From NCBI GenBank assembly GCA_023846275.1, contig JAIUJO010000071.1, positions 369,671 to 433,670 on the forward strand: a stretch of DNA of 64,000 bases, read 5' to 3'. A program made the translations under genes and the position numbers. This document shows positions 25,230 to 38,252 of the stretch, piece by piece. Under the pieces are notes generated by a model. That model made no database searches. It saw nothing but the letters and a program-made list of their open reading frames with translations, and was not told where the DNA came from. Source of the DNA: Vanilla planifolia. Lineage: Eukaryota > Streptophyta > Magnoliopsida > Asparagales > Orchidaceae. Position 1 is the stretch's first letter. Each line of letters starts with the position of its first letter.

Positions 25230-27149
25230 GTGGGGCACACACGAGTTCATGTTCATGTTTATGTGTGTTGTGCATACATATGTGTACTTATGCATGGCTA
25301 TGGGAATGTGTGTGTACATGTGCATTCATGTAGGGGCATGCACATGTATGTATGCATGTGTGTGATTTACTTTGTATGTCTGCTTGTTTGTGTTTGTGTG
25401 TATATGCATGTGCATTTGCATGTGTGTATCGACATGTATGTGTGTGTTGGCATGTGTGCATGTATGTATGTGGCTATGCGCATGCATGTGTACATGTGTG
25501 TGTGTGAGTGCATATATATGTGTGCATGTGCATGTGTGTGTGTGTGCATGTGTGTGGGCTTGTGTGAGTGTGCATATTCATCCATGTATGGGTTTCTTTG
25601 TCTATCGGTGTGCATGTGGGTGAGGTGTTTGAAGTTTAGTGCGCATTCATGAGTGTGTGTATGTAAGCTTATGTGTGTGTGATCATGTGATTGTGTGCAT
25701 GCATTCATGTGCGTGTAGACATTTGTATGTGTGAGTGTGAATGTATGTGTGCGGTGTGCATGCATGCATGTGTGTGAACATGATTGGGCATGCGAGTGGT
25801 TGCTTGTGTGTGTATGTGACCTTATGTATGTCTTTATATGCAAGCATGCATGTGTGTAAGTGTGTGTGAGTTTGTATATGTGTGTGTTCATGTTTACGTG
25901 CTTGTGTGTGTGTATCTTATCACAAGTGCGTATGCATGTGTATTTTTGTTTGTATGTGTGTGTGTACCTATGTGTTTGTGTGTGCATGTGCTTGCATGTT
26001 CTTATGTATCTATGAGTGTGTAAGCATGTGCGTATGCTTGTTCATGTTTGTGCATGTATATATATGACAATTCACGTGCTTTTGTGTAAGTGCGTGTGCA
26101 TGCATGCGTGTGTGTCGGTATGTGGGCTTGTGTGTGTATTTGTGCCTTCATGTGTGTGATTATATGAGAGTGTGTTTGATAGTGTGTGTGTGTGCTTGCA
26201 TGAACATATATGTGTGTGTGTGTGCATGTGTGTGTATGTGTGTGTGTTGGTGTGTGTGTTTGTGTGTAAGTGTATGAGTGCACATGCATATGCATATTTG
26301 GGTGCTTGCGAGCATGTGTACATGTTTCTATTCCTATTTACGTGCTTGTGTGTGTGTTTCTTGCTATGAGTGCAAGTGTGTTAGCATTTTTTTTTTTGCA
26401 CATGTGTGTGTACATGTGCTTATGCATATGTGGTTATTTATATGCATGTGTTTGTGTGCATGGGCACGTGTGAATGTGTGCATGTGCTTGTGAGTGGATG
26501 TGTTTTCATGTGCGTGTGTGCATTCACACTTGTGCATGTGTGTCTACAAGTGTGCATGTGTGTGTGTGCATGTGTGCGTGTATGCATGTACATGTGTATA
26601 AATGTGTCTGTGTGTGCATGTGGGTGTAGGTGTGTGCGTATGTGCCTACTTACGTGAGTGCATGTGGTGTTGTGTGCTATTTTCGTGTTCATGTGTGGTT
26701 GTGGGCATGTGTACACATTCATGTGTCAATCTGTGTTTTCAAGCATATGTGTGTATGCATTGGTGTGTAGTTATGTACATGCTTGTGTATGTGTGTGTGT
26801 GTGAGTGTACATGTCTGTATGCATTTATATTTGTGCATGCATGTTTATATGTTTATGTATGTGTACACTGTGTATGGGGGGAGTGTGCATGTAGATTTCT
26901 ATGTGTGCATAAGTATATGTATGTATGCTTATGTGTGTGTGGGCACGTGACTGTGTGCTTTGTGCTTGTGTCCATGTGCGTTTGTACTTTTGTATGTGTG
27001 TGCACATGTGGATGTGTGTGTGTGCATGTGCTTGTGCCCATGTATGTGTTCACATGTGAGTGCTTTCTTGTGTGTGTATGCATGCTTATGTGTGTGTCTG
27101 TATGCAAGCGCTTGTATGTGTATGTGCTAGTGTGTGTCAATGCGTGTGT
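25230..27149. repeat. ~1.92-kb tandem duplication, first copy
   Basis: Six landmarks here recur in the same order about 1.9 kb later: GCACACACG (25,235 and 27,155), GGGAATGTGTGTG (25,302 and 27,222), GAGTGGTT.CTTG (25,794 and 27,726), TC.GTATGTGGG (26,115 and 28,088), CTTGCTATGAGTGCA (26,360 and 28,303) and CATGTGTGGTTGTGGGCATG (26,690 and 28,568). Offsets are 1920, 1920, 1932, 1973, 1943 and 1878. Between landmarks the copies are clearly diverged. An 11-T run (26,387-26,397) is present only in this copy. Confidence 0.7.
26387..26397. repeat. T11 homopolymer
   Basis: The longest T run found in the window. It lies just after the CTTGCTATGAGTGCA landmark of the 1.92-kb duplication and is absent from the other copy. 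No transposon body precedes it on either strand, so it is not a SINE or LINE tail. Confidence 0.85.
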
Positions 27150-28600
27150 GCTTAGCACACACGTGCATGTGTCCATGTTTGCGTGTGTTCTGCTTGCATG
27201 CACGTGGCCTTGTGTGGGTGTGGGAATGTGTGTGTTCATATGTCTGCATGGACTTGCGAGTACACATGTGTTTATAGGTATATGTGTGTTTGCTTATCTA
27301 TGTTTACGTGTGTGTCCGTGAGTATGTGCAAGTGTGTATCGATGTTTATGTTTGGTGCAGGAGTACATGTTCTGCTTATGTGTGCCTAGTTGTGTGCATG
27401 CATGTGTACTTGTGTGTGTGTGAATGATCGTGTCTATGTGGATGTGCATGTGTGCATACTTGTATATGTGTATGTTTATATGTCTACATGTGTGTGGGTT
27501 TGTGTGTGTGAATATTCATGGGTGTGTAAGTTTGTGTGCATGTGTAGGTGTAGGGGAGTGTGTATGTAGTTTTGTGTGTGCATATGAGTGTGTATATGCA
27601 TGCTTGTGTGGGTGGATATGTGCATGTGTGCTTGAGTGGATGCATTCATATGCTTGTGTACATCGTATGTCTTTGTCTGTGCATGCACATTCATGCATGT
27701 ATGTATGTGTGCATGTTTGAGCATGTGAGTGGTTTCTTGCGTGTGTATGTGTGCTTATGTGTGTGTCTCTATGTGAGCATACATGTGTGTGCATGCACAT
27801 GTGTGTGTTGTGCATGTGTGTGTTAGCAAGGGTGCCCACATGTGTGTGTGTGTGTTCGTGTGCCTATGTTTGGATGCATGTGTGTACATTTGCATTTATT
27901 TATGCTTGTATTTATTTTCATGTTTGCATGTTAATACATGTGCATGCATTTTCATGTTCTTGTGTCTATGAGTGTGTGAGCATATGTGTATTTCTGAGTG
28001 TGTGTTGGTTGGTGGGTGGTGCATGTTTGTGGCCATATGTGTGTGATTGTTCACATGCACTTGCATGCACGTGCTTGCCTGTGTGTGTCAGTATGTGGGT
28101 TTGCGTGTGTGTATGGGAATGTGTTTGATGGTGTGTGTATGTATGTTTTTGTTTGTGTGCATGTGTATGTGTGCATGTGTGTGTATGTATGTGTGTGTTC
28201 ATGTGCATATGTGTGTGTGGATATAAGAATGCTAATGTGTGCATGTTTGTGTGTATGTGTGTGTCTGTGTGCATGTGTATGCATGTGTACATTTATGTGT
28301 GTCTTGCTATGAGTGCATGTGTGTACTTGTTTGTGTGCATGTTCTTGTGTACATTTGTGTGTTTGTGTACATATGTGCATATGTTTATGAATTGATGTGC
28401 TTGTTCATGTGTGTGTGTGTGTTCATGTGTGCATGCATGTGTGCATGTGTTTGTATGCATGTGCACATCTGTGAATGTGTATGTGTGCATACATGTCAGT
28501 GTGTGGGTGTGTGTGCATGTGTGCAGATTTGCCAATATGCATGAGCTCATGTGCATGTGTGTGTGTGCATGTGTGGTTGTGGGCATGTGTGCACATGCAT
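27150..28600. repeat. ~1.92-kb tandem duplication, second (partial) copy
   Basis: Carries the second set of the six ordered landmarks from 27,155 to 28,568. After about 28,600 I could not follow the match with confidence, so the copy is either truncated or too diverged to see. The block contains only TG-rich repeat. Confidence 0.65.
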
Positions 28601-28890
28601 GTATTAGTATGTGCTTGTGGACATGCAGATGTGCATCTATGTGTGTGTGAGTATGTCTATGTGTTTGTGTACATGCATATGAGTGTGCAAGTTCTTGTGC
28701 ATATGTGTGTGAGTTCATGTGCTTGTGCATGTGTGTGTAGCTATGTGCATGTGTGCGTGTGAGCTCATGTGTGAATTTTTGTGTGCATGTCTATATTTTT
28801 GTATGTGTATGCATGTGTGTGATTGAGCGTATGTGGTTGGGTGCCTATTTTCATATGAGTGTACATGCCTGACTATGCATGGGTAAGTAG

Positions 28891-28917
28891 GTGTGTGTGT
28901 GTGTGTGTGTGTGTGTG
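28891..28917. repeat. (GT)13 microsatellite
   Basis: A 27-bp uninterrupted GT run, the longest pure GT tract I found in the window. Confidence 0.9.
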
Positions 28918-29105
28918 CATGTGTGCATGCGTGTGTGTGTGTGGTAGTGTGTGCATGTGTGTGCATGTTTTTGGGCATGTGCTCGTGTATGTGTGTGTGC
29001 CAGTGTGTGTGTGCATGTGTGTTTTCACAAGTGTGTATTTATGTGGGTGTGTGTGTGTGTGCATATGAATGTGTGTTGACATACGCTCATTTGAGCTTGT
29101 CATTG

Positions 29106-29141
29106 TATGTGTGTGCATCAATATATGTGTGTGCATCAATA
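29106..29141. repeat. 18-bp perfect tandem duplication
   Basis: TATGTGTGTGCATCAATA occurs at 29,106-29,123 and again at 29,124-29,141 without a difference, followed by a decayed third start (TATGTGCGTG). Confidence 0.92.
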
Positions 29142-29950
29142 TATGTGCGTGTATGTGTGCATGTGCATGTACGTGCACCTGTGTGAATGTGTGTGTGCTT
29201 GCTTGTATGCATCCATGTATCTCTCTATTTTTGTGGGTGCATGTGTTGGTTTATGTAGGAGTACATGTATTATTGTGCGTACTAATGTGTTTATCATTTT
29301 GAGTGTGTGCGTGTGTGTGTGTGAGGTGGAGGGGTGTGTGCTTGTTATGCCTATATGTGAGCATGTGTGTGCATTTGCTTGTGTGTGAAGGTGCATATGT
29401 GTTTCTGTGTATGTGTAATTGTGTTTATGTAAGAACATGTGAGTGTGAGTTTGTTTGTGTTTGTGCATGTGCACATGTGGGTGTTTGTGTATTATGTGTG
29501 TGTGGGTGCTTGCATGTGCATGCACACATATGTGTTTGTGTGGGTGTACTTGTATGTGTATGCATGTCCATGCTCGTTTGCATGCACATGTGTGTATGCT
29601 TGTGTGTGCGGGTGGATATGTGTGCATGTGTGTGTGCATGTTCATGTGTGCATTTGTTTGAGATCATGATTATGTGTGCTTATGTGTGCATTTGTGTGCA
29701 TGTCCATTTGTTACACATGTCCATGTGTGTGAGTTTGTGCCTACATGAATGTCTATGCATATGTGTGCATGTGAGTGTATGAAGGAATGCATGTGTTTGT
29801 GTGTGGATGTGTATGTGTGTGCATGTGTCTATACTTGTTTTCTACATACTTGTCCATGTGCATGTGTGTGTATAGCTGTGTATGCATGTGTGTGTGTGGG
29901 TGCACATGCGTACACATGTGTGTGTGCTTATGTGCTTTTTTAGTCTATAC

Positions 29951-30122
29951 ACATGTGTGTGTACGCATGTGTCTACACATGTGTGTTTATGTTTGTGAGA
30001 GCATGTGTGTGTGCATGTGCATGTGCATCTACATGTGTGTGTACGCATGTGTCTACACATGTGTGTTTATGTGTGTGAGAGCATGTGTGTGTGCATGTGT
30101 ATGTGCATCTACATGTGTGTGT
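29951..30122. repeat. 80-bp near-identical tandem duplication
   Basis: The units 29,951-30,030 and 30,031-30,110 differ at only two positions (TTTGTG versus GTGTGTG context, and GCATGTGC versus GTATGTGC). The first 12 bases of a third unit begin at 30,111. In a window where most neighbouring repeats are far more diverged, this is one of the youngest duplications. Confidence 0.95.
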
Positions 30123-31675
30123 ATGTGTATCTATGCTTTGGTGCATGTGCACATGTGTGTGTTTGTGTGGTCTATGTGTGAGCATGTGTGTGTATGCAAA
30201 GTTTGTATGCATATGTGTGTGAGTGTTCATGTATGCATCTGTGTAGGTTTAGGTTTTCTTGTCTATGTGTGCATGTGGGTGAGCTTGTATGCACATGTTT
30301 GAGTGCCTATGCATGTGCTTGTACATTTGTGTGCATATGCAAGAATGTGTTTGTTCTTGTTTGTCTGCTTTTGTTTTTTTAGTTTGTGTATATATGCAAG
30401 TGTACATATGCATGTGCATGCCTGTGCATCTTTGTGCTTGTGTGAGCAAGTTTCTTTATGTGGTAGTGCTTGTGTGAGTATGTGTGTGAACTTGTGTGTG
30501 TGTGAGTATTCATGTGTGCATGTGTATACATATGTGTGTGCATATCTGTGTATGTGCATGTGGGTGTGTGCATACATGTTTATTTGTGCATGTGCTTGTG
30601 CATTTGTGTGTGCATTACATATGTATGAGTATGTGTACCAATGTGTTTGCATGTATAGATGTGTGTGCATGCATGCATGCATATGTGTGTACATGTCTAC
30701 ATGTATGCATGCTTGTGTATATATGCTAGTGTTTGATTTTGTGTGCAGTTGCAATTATGCACTTTTTTATGAGTTTGTGTGCATGTGTGTATGGGTGTGT
30801 GAGCATGTGTGTGTTTGTGGATATGTTTGTGTGTGTGTGGTTTTATGCATGTTCATGTGTTTGTATACTTGTGGGAGTGTGATGTTTGTGTGTGTGTTTG
30901 GGTGCATGTGTTTGTGTGTGTGAGACTATTCATTTGCCTGTACTTCTATGTTCATGTGTTCTTGTATGTGCATGCATTTGAGTGTGTGTGCAAATGAATG
31001 TGCATAAGTATCTATGTGTTTGTGTGTGTATGCATGTCATGCAAGTGTGTGTGTGTGTGAAAGTATGTTTGTCTTCATGCTCTCATGTGTGCATGTGTGT
31101 GTATGTGCACTTGCATATGCATGTGCATGTATGTGTGTGTGTGTGTGCTTGTATGGATTTATGTGTATGCTTGTGTGTTTGCATGTGTGTCTTTATGATT
31201 ATGCATGTGTTCATGCATGTGTTTGCTTCAATTTGAGAGTCTTTGTGTGTTTTTTGTGTGTGTGTGTGCATGTTTGTGCTTGCATTTGGGTGTGTGAGTG
31301 AGTGTGTGTTTATGTACATCTACACGAGTTTGTGTGTGTACATGCATGTATGTGGGCATCCACTTATTTCAAGTATGTGTGTGTATGCATGTATGTGTGT
31401 TTTTATATGTGTGCATGCATATACCTATCTATGGATTTGTGCTTGTGTGCGTATTTGTGTGCTTTGTGATTTGTGTTCAAGCACATATGTGCATCTATGT
31501 GTGTGTGTGTGTGCATGCGTAGGCATGTGAATGAATGTAAGTGGGCATATGTGCTTGTGCATGAGTGCACACGTCTTTCTTAGTGTAAGTGCATGTGTGG
31601 GTGTGCATACACATTTTTTTTAGTTCTTATACATATGCATGCATGTTTGTGTGTGTGCTTCCTTATGGGCCTATG

Positions 31676-31685
31676 TTTTTTTTTT
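31676..31685. repeat. T10 homopolymer
   Basis: A ten-T run after CCTATG, followed by GTATGTATATGCAAG. It is one instance of the T-rich landmark that recurs through the 30-40-kb array (also near 30,376, 33,604, 36,727, 37,500 and 39,777). Confidence 0.85.
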
Positions 31686-31965
31686 GTATGTATATGCAAG
31701 TGCATGTGCATTGATGTGGTAGTGTATTTGTGAGTATGTGTCTGCATGAGCAAGCATGTGTACATGTGTGTCCATTTGTATGTGTGCACATTTTCATGTA
31801 TGTACATTTGTGTAAGGCTGTGTGTGCATGTGTGTGTGTTTGTGTATATGTTTGAGTGTATATGTGTATTTGTGTATGCTTGTATGTATGTGCATATGTT
31901 TATGTGCATGTGTGTGGCTGTTCTTGTGTGCATGTGGGTGTGCATACATGTGTGTATGGTTGTAC

Positions 31966-33528
31966 ATGTCTTTGTACTTATGTCCATATGCTCTTGAATG
32001 TGTGTGGGGGTGTAATCATGTATGCATGCATTTGAGTATGTGTGCAAACGTGTGTGCATGTGTACAAGCATGTGTATGTGGTTATGTATGAGATTGAGTG
32101 TGCATGCATGTACATACAAGTGAGTGCGTGTGTGCATGTATGTTTCGATGCATGTTCCCACATCTATGTGACCAGGTGTGCATATTTGTGTTTGTGTATG
32201 TTGTTTCTAGTTCTTGGTACATGAGATGGTCGTGTGTGTCCATATCTGTGTATGGATGTGCATGCGAGCATAGGTGTGTGTATACATATGTATTTGTGTG
32301 TACATGTTTGTGATGGTTCTACTTACGTGTGTGCACCCATGTGTCCATCTATGCATGTGTTTGAGCATGCATTTGTATTTGTGTATGTTTGAGTGTTTGT
32401 GTGCATTTGTGTGAGTGTTAGTGTATGTATGTGTACATGTGTTTGCATGTGCATCTACATATGTGTGTGGGTGTGTACCTTTGCATGTTGTTGTGTGTGT
32501 GTTCTATTAGTTTTCTTGGTTTGTGTACAAGTGCATGTAGGTGTGTATGTGTATGCATCTATGTGCATGTTCATGTCTGTGTATGTGTGGGTGGGTGTGC
32601 ATGCATTCATGAGAGTGTGCATGTGTGCCTGCATTCATATGACTAAGTGTGCCTTTTTGAGTGTATGCATGTGATTGTGCTGTGTGCGTTCATGTATATG
32701 AAGTTGTGTATGTGTGTGCATGGTTGTGCATGCATGTGTGCATTTGTGTAGGTGTTTGTGTGTGTGTGCATGCATAGGTGTGAATATGCTTGTGTGTGTT
32801 TGCATATGTGCATAAGTGCTTATGTGTGTTTGTGAGTGAGTGTGTACATGCATGTTCCTACGTGTGCGTGAGAGAGCATAAGCATGTGTGTTTGTGTGTG
32901 GGTGCCTTTGTGTACATTTGATTGCACGTGTGTATGTGTGGTTATGCATGCACATGCATATACATGTATCTATGTGGGTGTGGACATGCTTGTGTTTGTT
33001 TGTAGGAGTGTGTGGGTTTCTTCATGTGTGTACGTGCATGCATGTGTGTGTGCACTCACAAGTGTTCATGAGTGTGTTTTTTAACATTCACACAAGTGTG
33101 TATGGGTGCATTTGTGTGTGTGTTTTCGTTTGTGTGGGTTTGTGTGTGTGTACTCACAACATATGCGTATGTGGTTTTGTATTTTTGTGCCTGTGCGTGT
33201 ATGCTTGCATGCATGTGTCTGTGTGTGCATGGTTTTATGCATGTGTGTGCTTATGCATTTTTTTGTGAGTGAGTGTATGTGTATGCATGCATATGAGGGT
33301 GTGCATGTGTGCGTGCATGTGCCAATGTTTATGCATGCTCGTGTGTGTGTCTACTTGTGTGAATATGCTTGGATGTGTTTGTTTGCATGTGCATGTTTAT
33401 GCATGTTTGTGTATGTTTGTTCACATGTGTGAATGTGTGTGTGTGTGTATGTTCATGTGTGGTTATATGTATCAATGTATGTGGGCATATGTGTTTGTGC
33501 ATCAGTGCATGCATGTGTTTGCATGTTT
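31966..33528. repeat. Block C, left copy (repeated ~6.1 kb downstream)
   Basis: Ordered landmarks match a block starting at 38,059. They are ATGTC..TGTAC (31,966 and 38,059), CATGTTCC (32,151 and 38,253), GAGATGGTC (32,223 and 38,337), GAGAGCAT (32,872 and 39,037) and TATGTATCAAT (33,466 and 39,626). Offsets are 6093, 6102, 6114, 6165 and 6160. Only TG-rich repeat is present. Confidence 0.75.
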
Positions 33529-35053
33529 GAGTACCTATGCATATGTCTGTACATCTATGTGGGTGTGCATGTATATGAGTGTGCTTGTTTGTGTGCCTAT
33601 GTTTTTTTAATTTATATGTGCATATGCAAGTGTGTGTGTGTGCTTGTGCGAGCTTGCCTGACTATAGGATAATGCATGTGTGCAACCATTTGTGCTTGTA
33701 TGCATGTGTGAGCATGAGTGCGTGCATGTGTGCGTAAATGTGTGAATACGTACATGTCAGTGCATGCATGCTTGTGTATGCATGTGCTTATGTATATGTG
33801 TGTGCAATACATATTTGAGTGTGTGCATGTGCAACTATGGATTTGTAATTGTTTATGTTTGTGTTTACATGCATGTGAGTGCGTGTGTTTGTGTGTTTTT
33901 GTTTGCATTTTTGTGCATTTGTGTGTGGTGTTTGTTAACATGTATATGCATTTACATGTGTGCATATTTGTGTGTGAGTGTGTGTGTTTGCATGTATGCA
34001 TGAGCATGTGTTAATCTTGGTACATATGTTTGTGTGTATATGCATACATGCATGTATTTTTGTGTGTTTGTGCATGTTTGCTTGCGTGTGCCTGCATATG
34101 GATTCATGCAAATGTGTGTGTGTGTACATATTTTTGTGCTTTGTGCGTATGTGTACGTACATATATGTGCATTTGTGTGTGTGCGTATGTGTGTGCCTGT
34201 GTGAGCATGTGTATGAATGTTTATGGGCATATGCATTTGTGTATTAATGCATAGGTGGGTGTGCATATGTGTGTGTCTGAGTTTTTATGCATATGCTTGT
34301 GCATTTGTATGTGTGTGTGTGCATGTGTTTGTGCTTCCTTGTGTGCTTACATTTTTTTATTTGTGTTTGCATATGTGAGTGCTTGTGTGCTTATGCATCC
34401 ACGTGCATATGAAAGTATGCGTATCTACATGGTAGTGCATGTGTGAGTTTGTGTGTGTGTATGAGCATGTGTGTGTGTATGTGTATGTATGTGTGTGTGA
34501 ATAAATGTGTATCTACAACTATTGTGTGCTTGTGTTTGCTTGTGCTTATGCATGTGTGTGTGTGTGTGTTTGTGTTTGGATGTGTATATGTGTGTGCATG
34601 TGTACATATATTTTTGTGCATGTTCATGTTTGTTTGAATTTGTGTACATTTGTGTGTGTGTACAAGTATGTGTGCATCTGTTTGATTGTGTGTGCATTTG
34701 CATGTATGAATGTTTGTGTGAGTATGTGTGCATATATGATTGTGCATGTGTGTGTATATGCCTATGTGCATGTGTGTGTGTTTATGTGCATGTGTGTGTG
34801 GGTATGGTTGTACATGCATGTGTGTGTGGTTATAAATGTCTATGTACTTTTGCATTCATGTGTTGTTGACTCTGTGTGTTTGTGTATGCTTGTGGGCTTG
34901 CATTTGAGCATGTGTGTAGACGTGTCTACAAGTGTGCAAGCATGCAAGCACATGTAAGATTAGGTATGTGTGTGTTTGAATGTTTGTGCATGTACATGTA
35001 AATGTGTGCATGTATGTTTGGGTGCATTAATGCATGCATGTGTTAGCTTGTTG
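33529..35053. repeat. ~1.6-kb dimer 1 (monomers A and B)
   Basis: Monomer A runs 33,529-34,278 and contains ATGGATTCATGCA at 34,098. Monomer B runs 34,279-35,053 and contains ATGTCTATGTAC at 34,836 followed by a TTTGAGCATGTGTGTAGACG phrase. In all three dimers the first word is found only in A and the second only in B, which is what shows that the ~0.78-kb units alternate. Confidence 0.78.
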
Positions 35054-36664
35054 GAGTATCTATGCACATGCATGTGCATCTGTGTAGGTGTGTGTGACTG
35101 TTTGAGTGCATATGTTTTATCATATGTGTGTGTATATGCAAGTGCATGTGTTCATGTGCATCTGTGTGCATGTGTGGGTATGCATGACTGTGTTGTAGTG
35201 CAAGTTTGTGTGCATGTGTGCAAGGGTTTGTGCTCATGTGCATGTGTAAGCATTCGTACGTGTGTGTGTATATGTCTGAGCACGTATATGTCAGAGTGTG
35301 CATATGTGCATGCATGCTCGCGTGTGCATGTGCTTACGTATGTGTGTGTGCAATACATATTTGTGTGTGTGTGCATATGTGCTTATGGATTTGAATGTTT
35401 AAATGTTTGTGCTTGCATGCATGTGTGTATGTGTGTGTGCAAGTGCATATTTCTTTCTGTGTTTGTTTACAATTATGAGCATTTGTGTGAGTGTGTGTAC
35501 TTGTGTGTGCATGTATGTGTGTGTCCTTGTGTTTTCATGCGTTTACATTTGTGTGCGAGTCGGTGTGTGTTTCCACGTGTGCATGAGCATGTGTTTGTGT
35601 TGGTACATACATTTGTGTGTGTGTGTGTGTGTGCAAGCATGCATGTGTTTTTGTGTATTTGTGCATGTGTGCATGCATGTGCCTATTTATGGATTCATGC
35701 AAATGTGTGTATGTGTGTGAATGTTTGTGTGCTTTGTGCATATGTGTGCATACAGATATGTGCATTTGTGTGTGTGTGTATGCATTTGCATGTGTGAGCA
35801 TGTGTATGAATGTTTGTAGGCATATGTGTTTTTACATTATTTCATGTGTGGGTTTTCATGTGTGTGTGTTTGAGTTCCTATGCATATGCATGTGCATTTG
35901 TATGCATGTGTGTGCATTTGAGTGTGCTTTCTTGTGTGTTTATTAATTTTGCTCATGTGTGCATATGTGAGTGCATGTGTGGTTATGCTGTGTGAGCATG
36001 TGTATGTGTGTATGTGTATGCATATGCGTGTGTGCATATGTGTGCAAATACATGTGGGTGTGTGCATATGTTGCGCGGTTGTGTTTCAATGTGTGTCCAT
36101 TTCATATGTGCTTGTGTGAGAGTGTGTGCTTATGTGTTTGCATATGCATATGTGTGTGCATCCATGAGTATACATGTATGCATGTGTACATACATTTGTG
36201 TGCATGTTTGTGTTTGTTTGTATATGTGTGTATTTGTGTGTGTGTGCATGCATTTTTTTGTATATCTGTCTCTATTTGCAATGTGTGCATTTGCATGTAT
36301 GCATGTTTGTGCGAATGTGCGTGAGCATATGTGAGTGTGTGTATGCATATGTGCTTGTGCATATATGTATGCTTGTATGCATGTGTGCATGGGTGTTCGT
36401 GAGTGTGGGTGTGGGTGTGCATGCATGTGTGCGGTTATACATGTCTATGTACATCAGCATTCATGTGTTCTTAACTCTGTGTGTTGGTGCATGGATGCAT
36501 GCATGCATTTGAGCATGTGTATAGAAGTATCTGCATGTGTGCATGCATGAAAGCATGTGTGAGATTTGTTATGCATGTGTTTGAGTCTCTATGTATGCAC
36601 ATGCAAGTGTGTGTGTTTGCATGTATGTTTGGGTGCATTAGTGTGTGCATTTATTTGCATGTTG
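35054..36664. repeat. ~1.6-kb dimer 2 (monomers A and B)
   Basis: Monomer A runs 35,054-35,871, with ATGGATTCATGCA at 35,689. Monomer B runs 35,872-36,664, with ATGTCTATGTAC at 36,441. The distance to the matching words of dimer 1 is 1591 and 1605 bp. Confidence 0.8.
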
Positions 36665-38252
36665 GAGTACCAATGCATATGCATGTGGATCTATTTGGTG
36701 TGTGTACTTGCTTGTGTGCCTATGTTTTTTCATTTGTGTGTCCATATGCAAGTGAGTGTGTGCATATGCATGCTTGTCCATATGTGTGTTCATTTGCAGG
36801 CATGCATGAATACATGGTCGTGCATGTGTGTGTGTGCTTGTGTGCAAGTGTTTGTGCTCAAGTGTGTGTGTGCATGCATCTGTGCATGTGTATGCTTGCC
36901 TGTGTACTTGTGTGAGTGTGTACATGTCAGTGTGTGCTTGTGTGCAGGTGCTTATGTATGTGTGTGTGCATGTGCACCCATTGATTTTAAAGTGTACATG
37001 ATTGTGCTAGCATGCATGTGTGTGTGTGTGTGTGTGCAAATGCATATATGTGTACGTGTGTGCATGTTTTTTGCATTTGCATGTATTTGTGTGTGCATAT
37101 CGACGTGTGTCCATTTGCATGTGTGTACGTTTGTGTGTCAATGTGTGTGTGTGTTTGAATGTGTGCATGAGCTTGTGTCTGTCTTGATACATACATTTGT
37201 ATGTGTGTGTGTATCCATGCATATGCTTTTGTTTATTTGTGTATGTGTGTATGCATGTGCTTGTCTATGGATTCATGCATATGTGTATGTATGTGTGTGA
37301 CTGCATGTTTGTGTACTTTGTTCGTATGTGCGCACACGTTTATGTGCATTTACGTGTGTGTATGTCTAGTTATGTTAATGAATGTTTGCGGCATGTGTTT
37401 GTGTATTATTGTATGTGTGGGTGTGCATGTGTGTGCATGTTTGAGTTCTTATGCTTATGCATGTGTGCATGTATGTGTGATTTCTTGTGTAGCTAAGTTT
37501 TTTTATGCCTATGCATTTGTGAGTGCATGTGTGCATGTGCATGCATGTGCATATGTGAGCATGTGTATCTATGAGGTAGTGCATGGGTGAGCATGTGTGT
37601 GTGTGTGAGCATGCGTGTGTCTATGCATATGCATGTGTGTGTGCATATGTGTGTGAATACATATGGGTGTGAGCATATGTTGTGTGCTCGTTATTGCATG
37701 CGTGTGCATTACATATATGCATGTGTGTAATCATTTATGTGCTTGCATGTGTATATGTGTGTGCATGTGTGTGCATCCATGAGTTTGCATGTATGCACGT
37801 GTGCATACATTTGTGTGCATGTGTGTGTTTGTTTGTATTTATGTGCATTTGTGTGTGTGTGTACATGTATGTGTGTGTCTTTTTGCATGTGTGTGAATTT
37901 GCACGTACGCATGTTTGTCTGACTTTGTGTGCATGTGTACTTGTGCATGTGTGTGTGTATTTTTGTATGCTTCTATGCATGTCCATGTGTGGATGTGCAT
38001 GTGTGTGTTTGTGTTCATGTGTATGGCTGTGGTTGTGCATTCATGTGTGCGGTTATACATGTCTATGTACTATATTCATGTGTTCTTTTGTATGTGTGTT
38101 GGTGCATGCATCTGTGCATGCATTTGAGCATGTGTGTAGACGTGTTTGCATGTGTGCATGCATAAAAGCATATGTGAGATTAGGTATGTGTGAGTTTGAG
38201 CGGGTGTGCAATTACATGCAAGTGTGTTTGTATGTGCATGTATATTTAGTTT
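36665..38252. repeat. ~1.6-kb dimer 3 (monomers A and B)
   Basis: Monomer A runs 36,665-37,442, with ATGGATTCATGCA at 37,267. Monomer B starts at 37,443, with ATGTCTATGTAC at 38,059. Distances to dimer 2 are 1578 and 1618 bp. The end of B merges into the right copy of block C, whose first landmark is this same ATGTC word. The boundary is therefore arbitrary within about 200 bp. Confidence 0.78.

Larger units (their letters stand above)
28601..30300. repeat. TG-rich degenerate repeat with short local duplications
   Basis: Unphased TG-rich DNA that holds a 27-bp pure GT run, an 18-bp duplication and a recent 80-bp duplication (each listed separately). No gene or element is visible. Confidence 0.85.

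Noticed and set aside
26380-26400. T11 run as the tail of a SINE, LINE or processed pseudogene
   Set aside because: No element body, promoter box or target-site duplication is visible on either side. Flanks are ordinary TG repeat belonging to the 1.92-kb duplication.
34970-35797. 275-codon open frame on the + strand, and many similar frames of 60-260 codons on both strands
   Set aside because: The composition is almost entirely Cys/Val/Met (or His/Thr on the complementary strand), exactly what translated TG/CA repeat gives. Overlapping frames are open in parallel. There is no domain, signal peptide or splice structure, and the codons do not differ from surrounding repeat.
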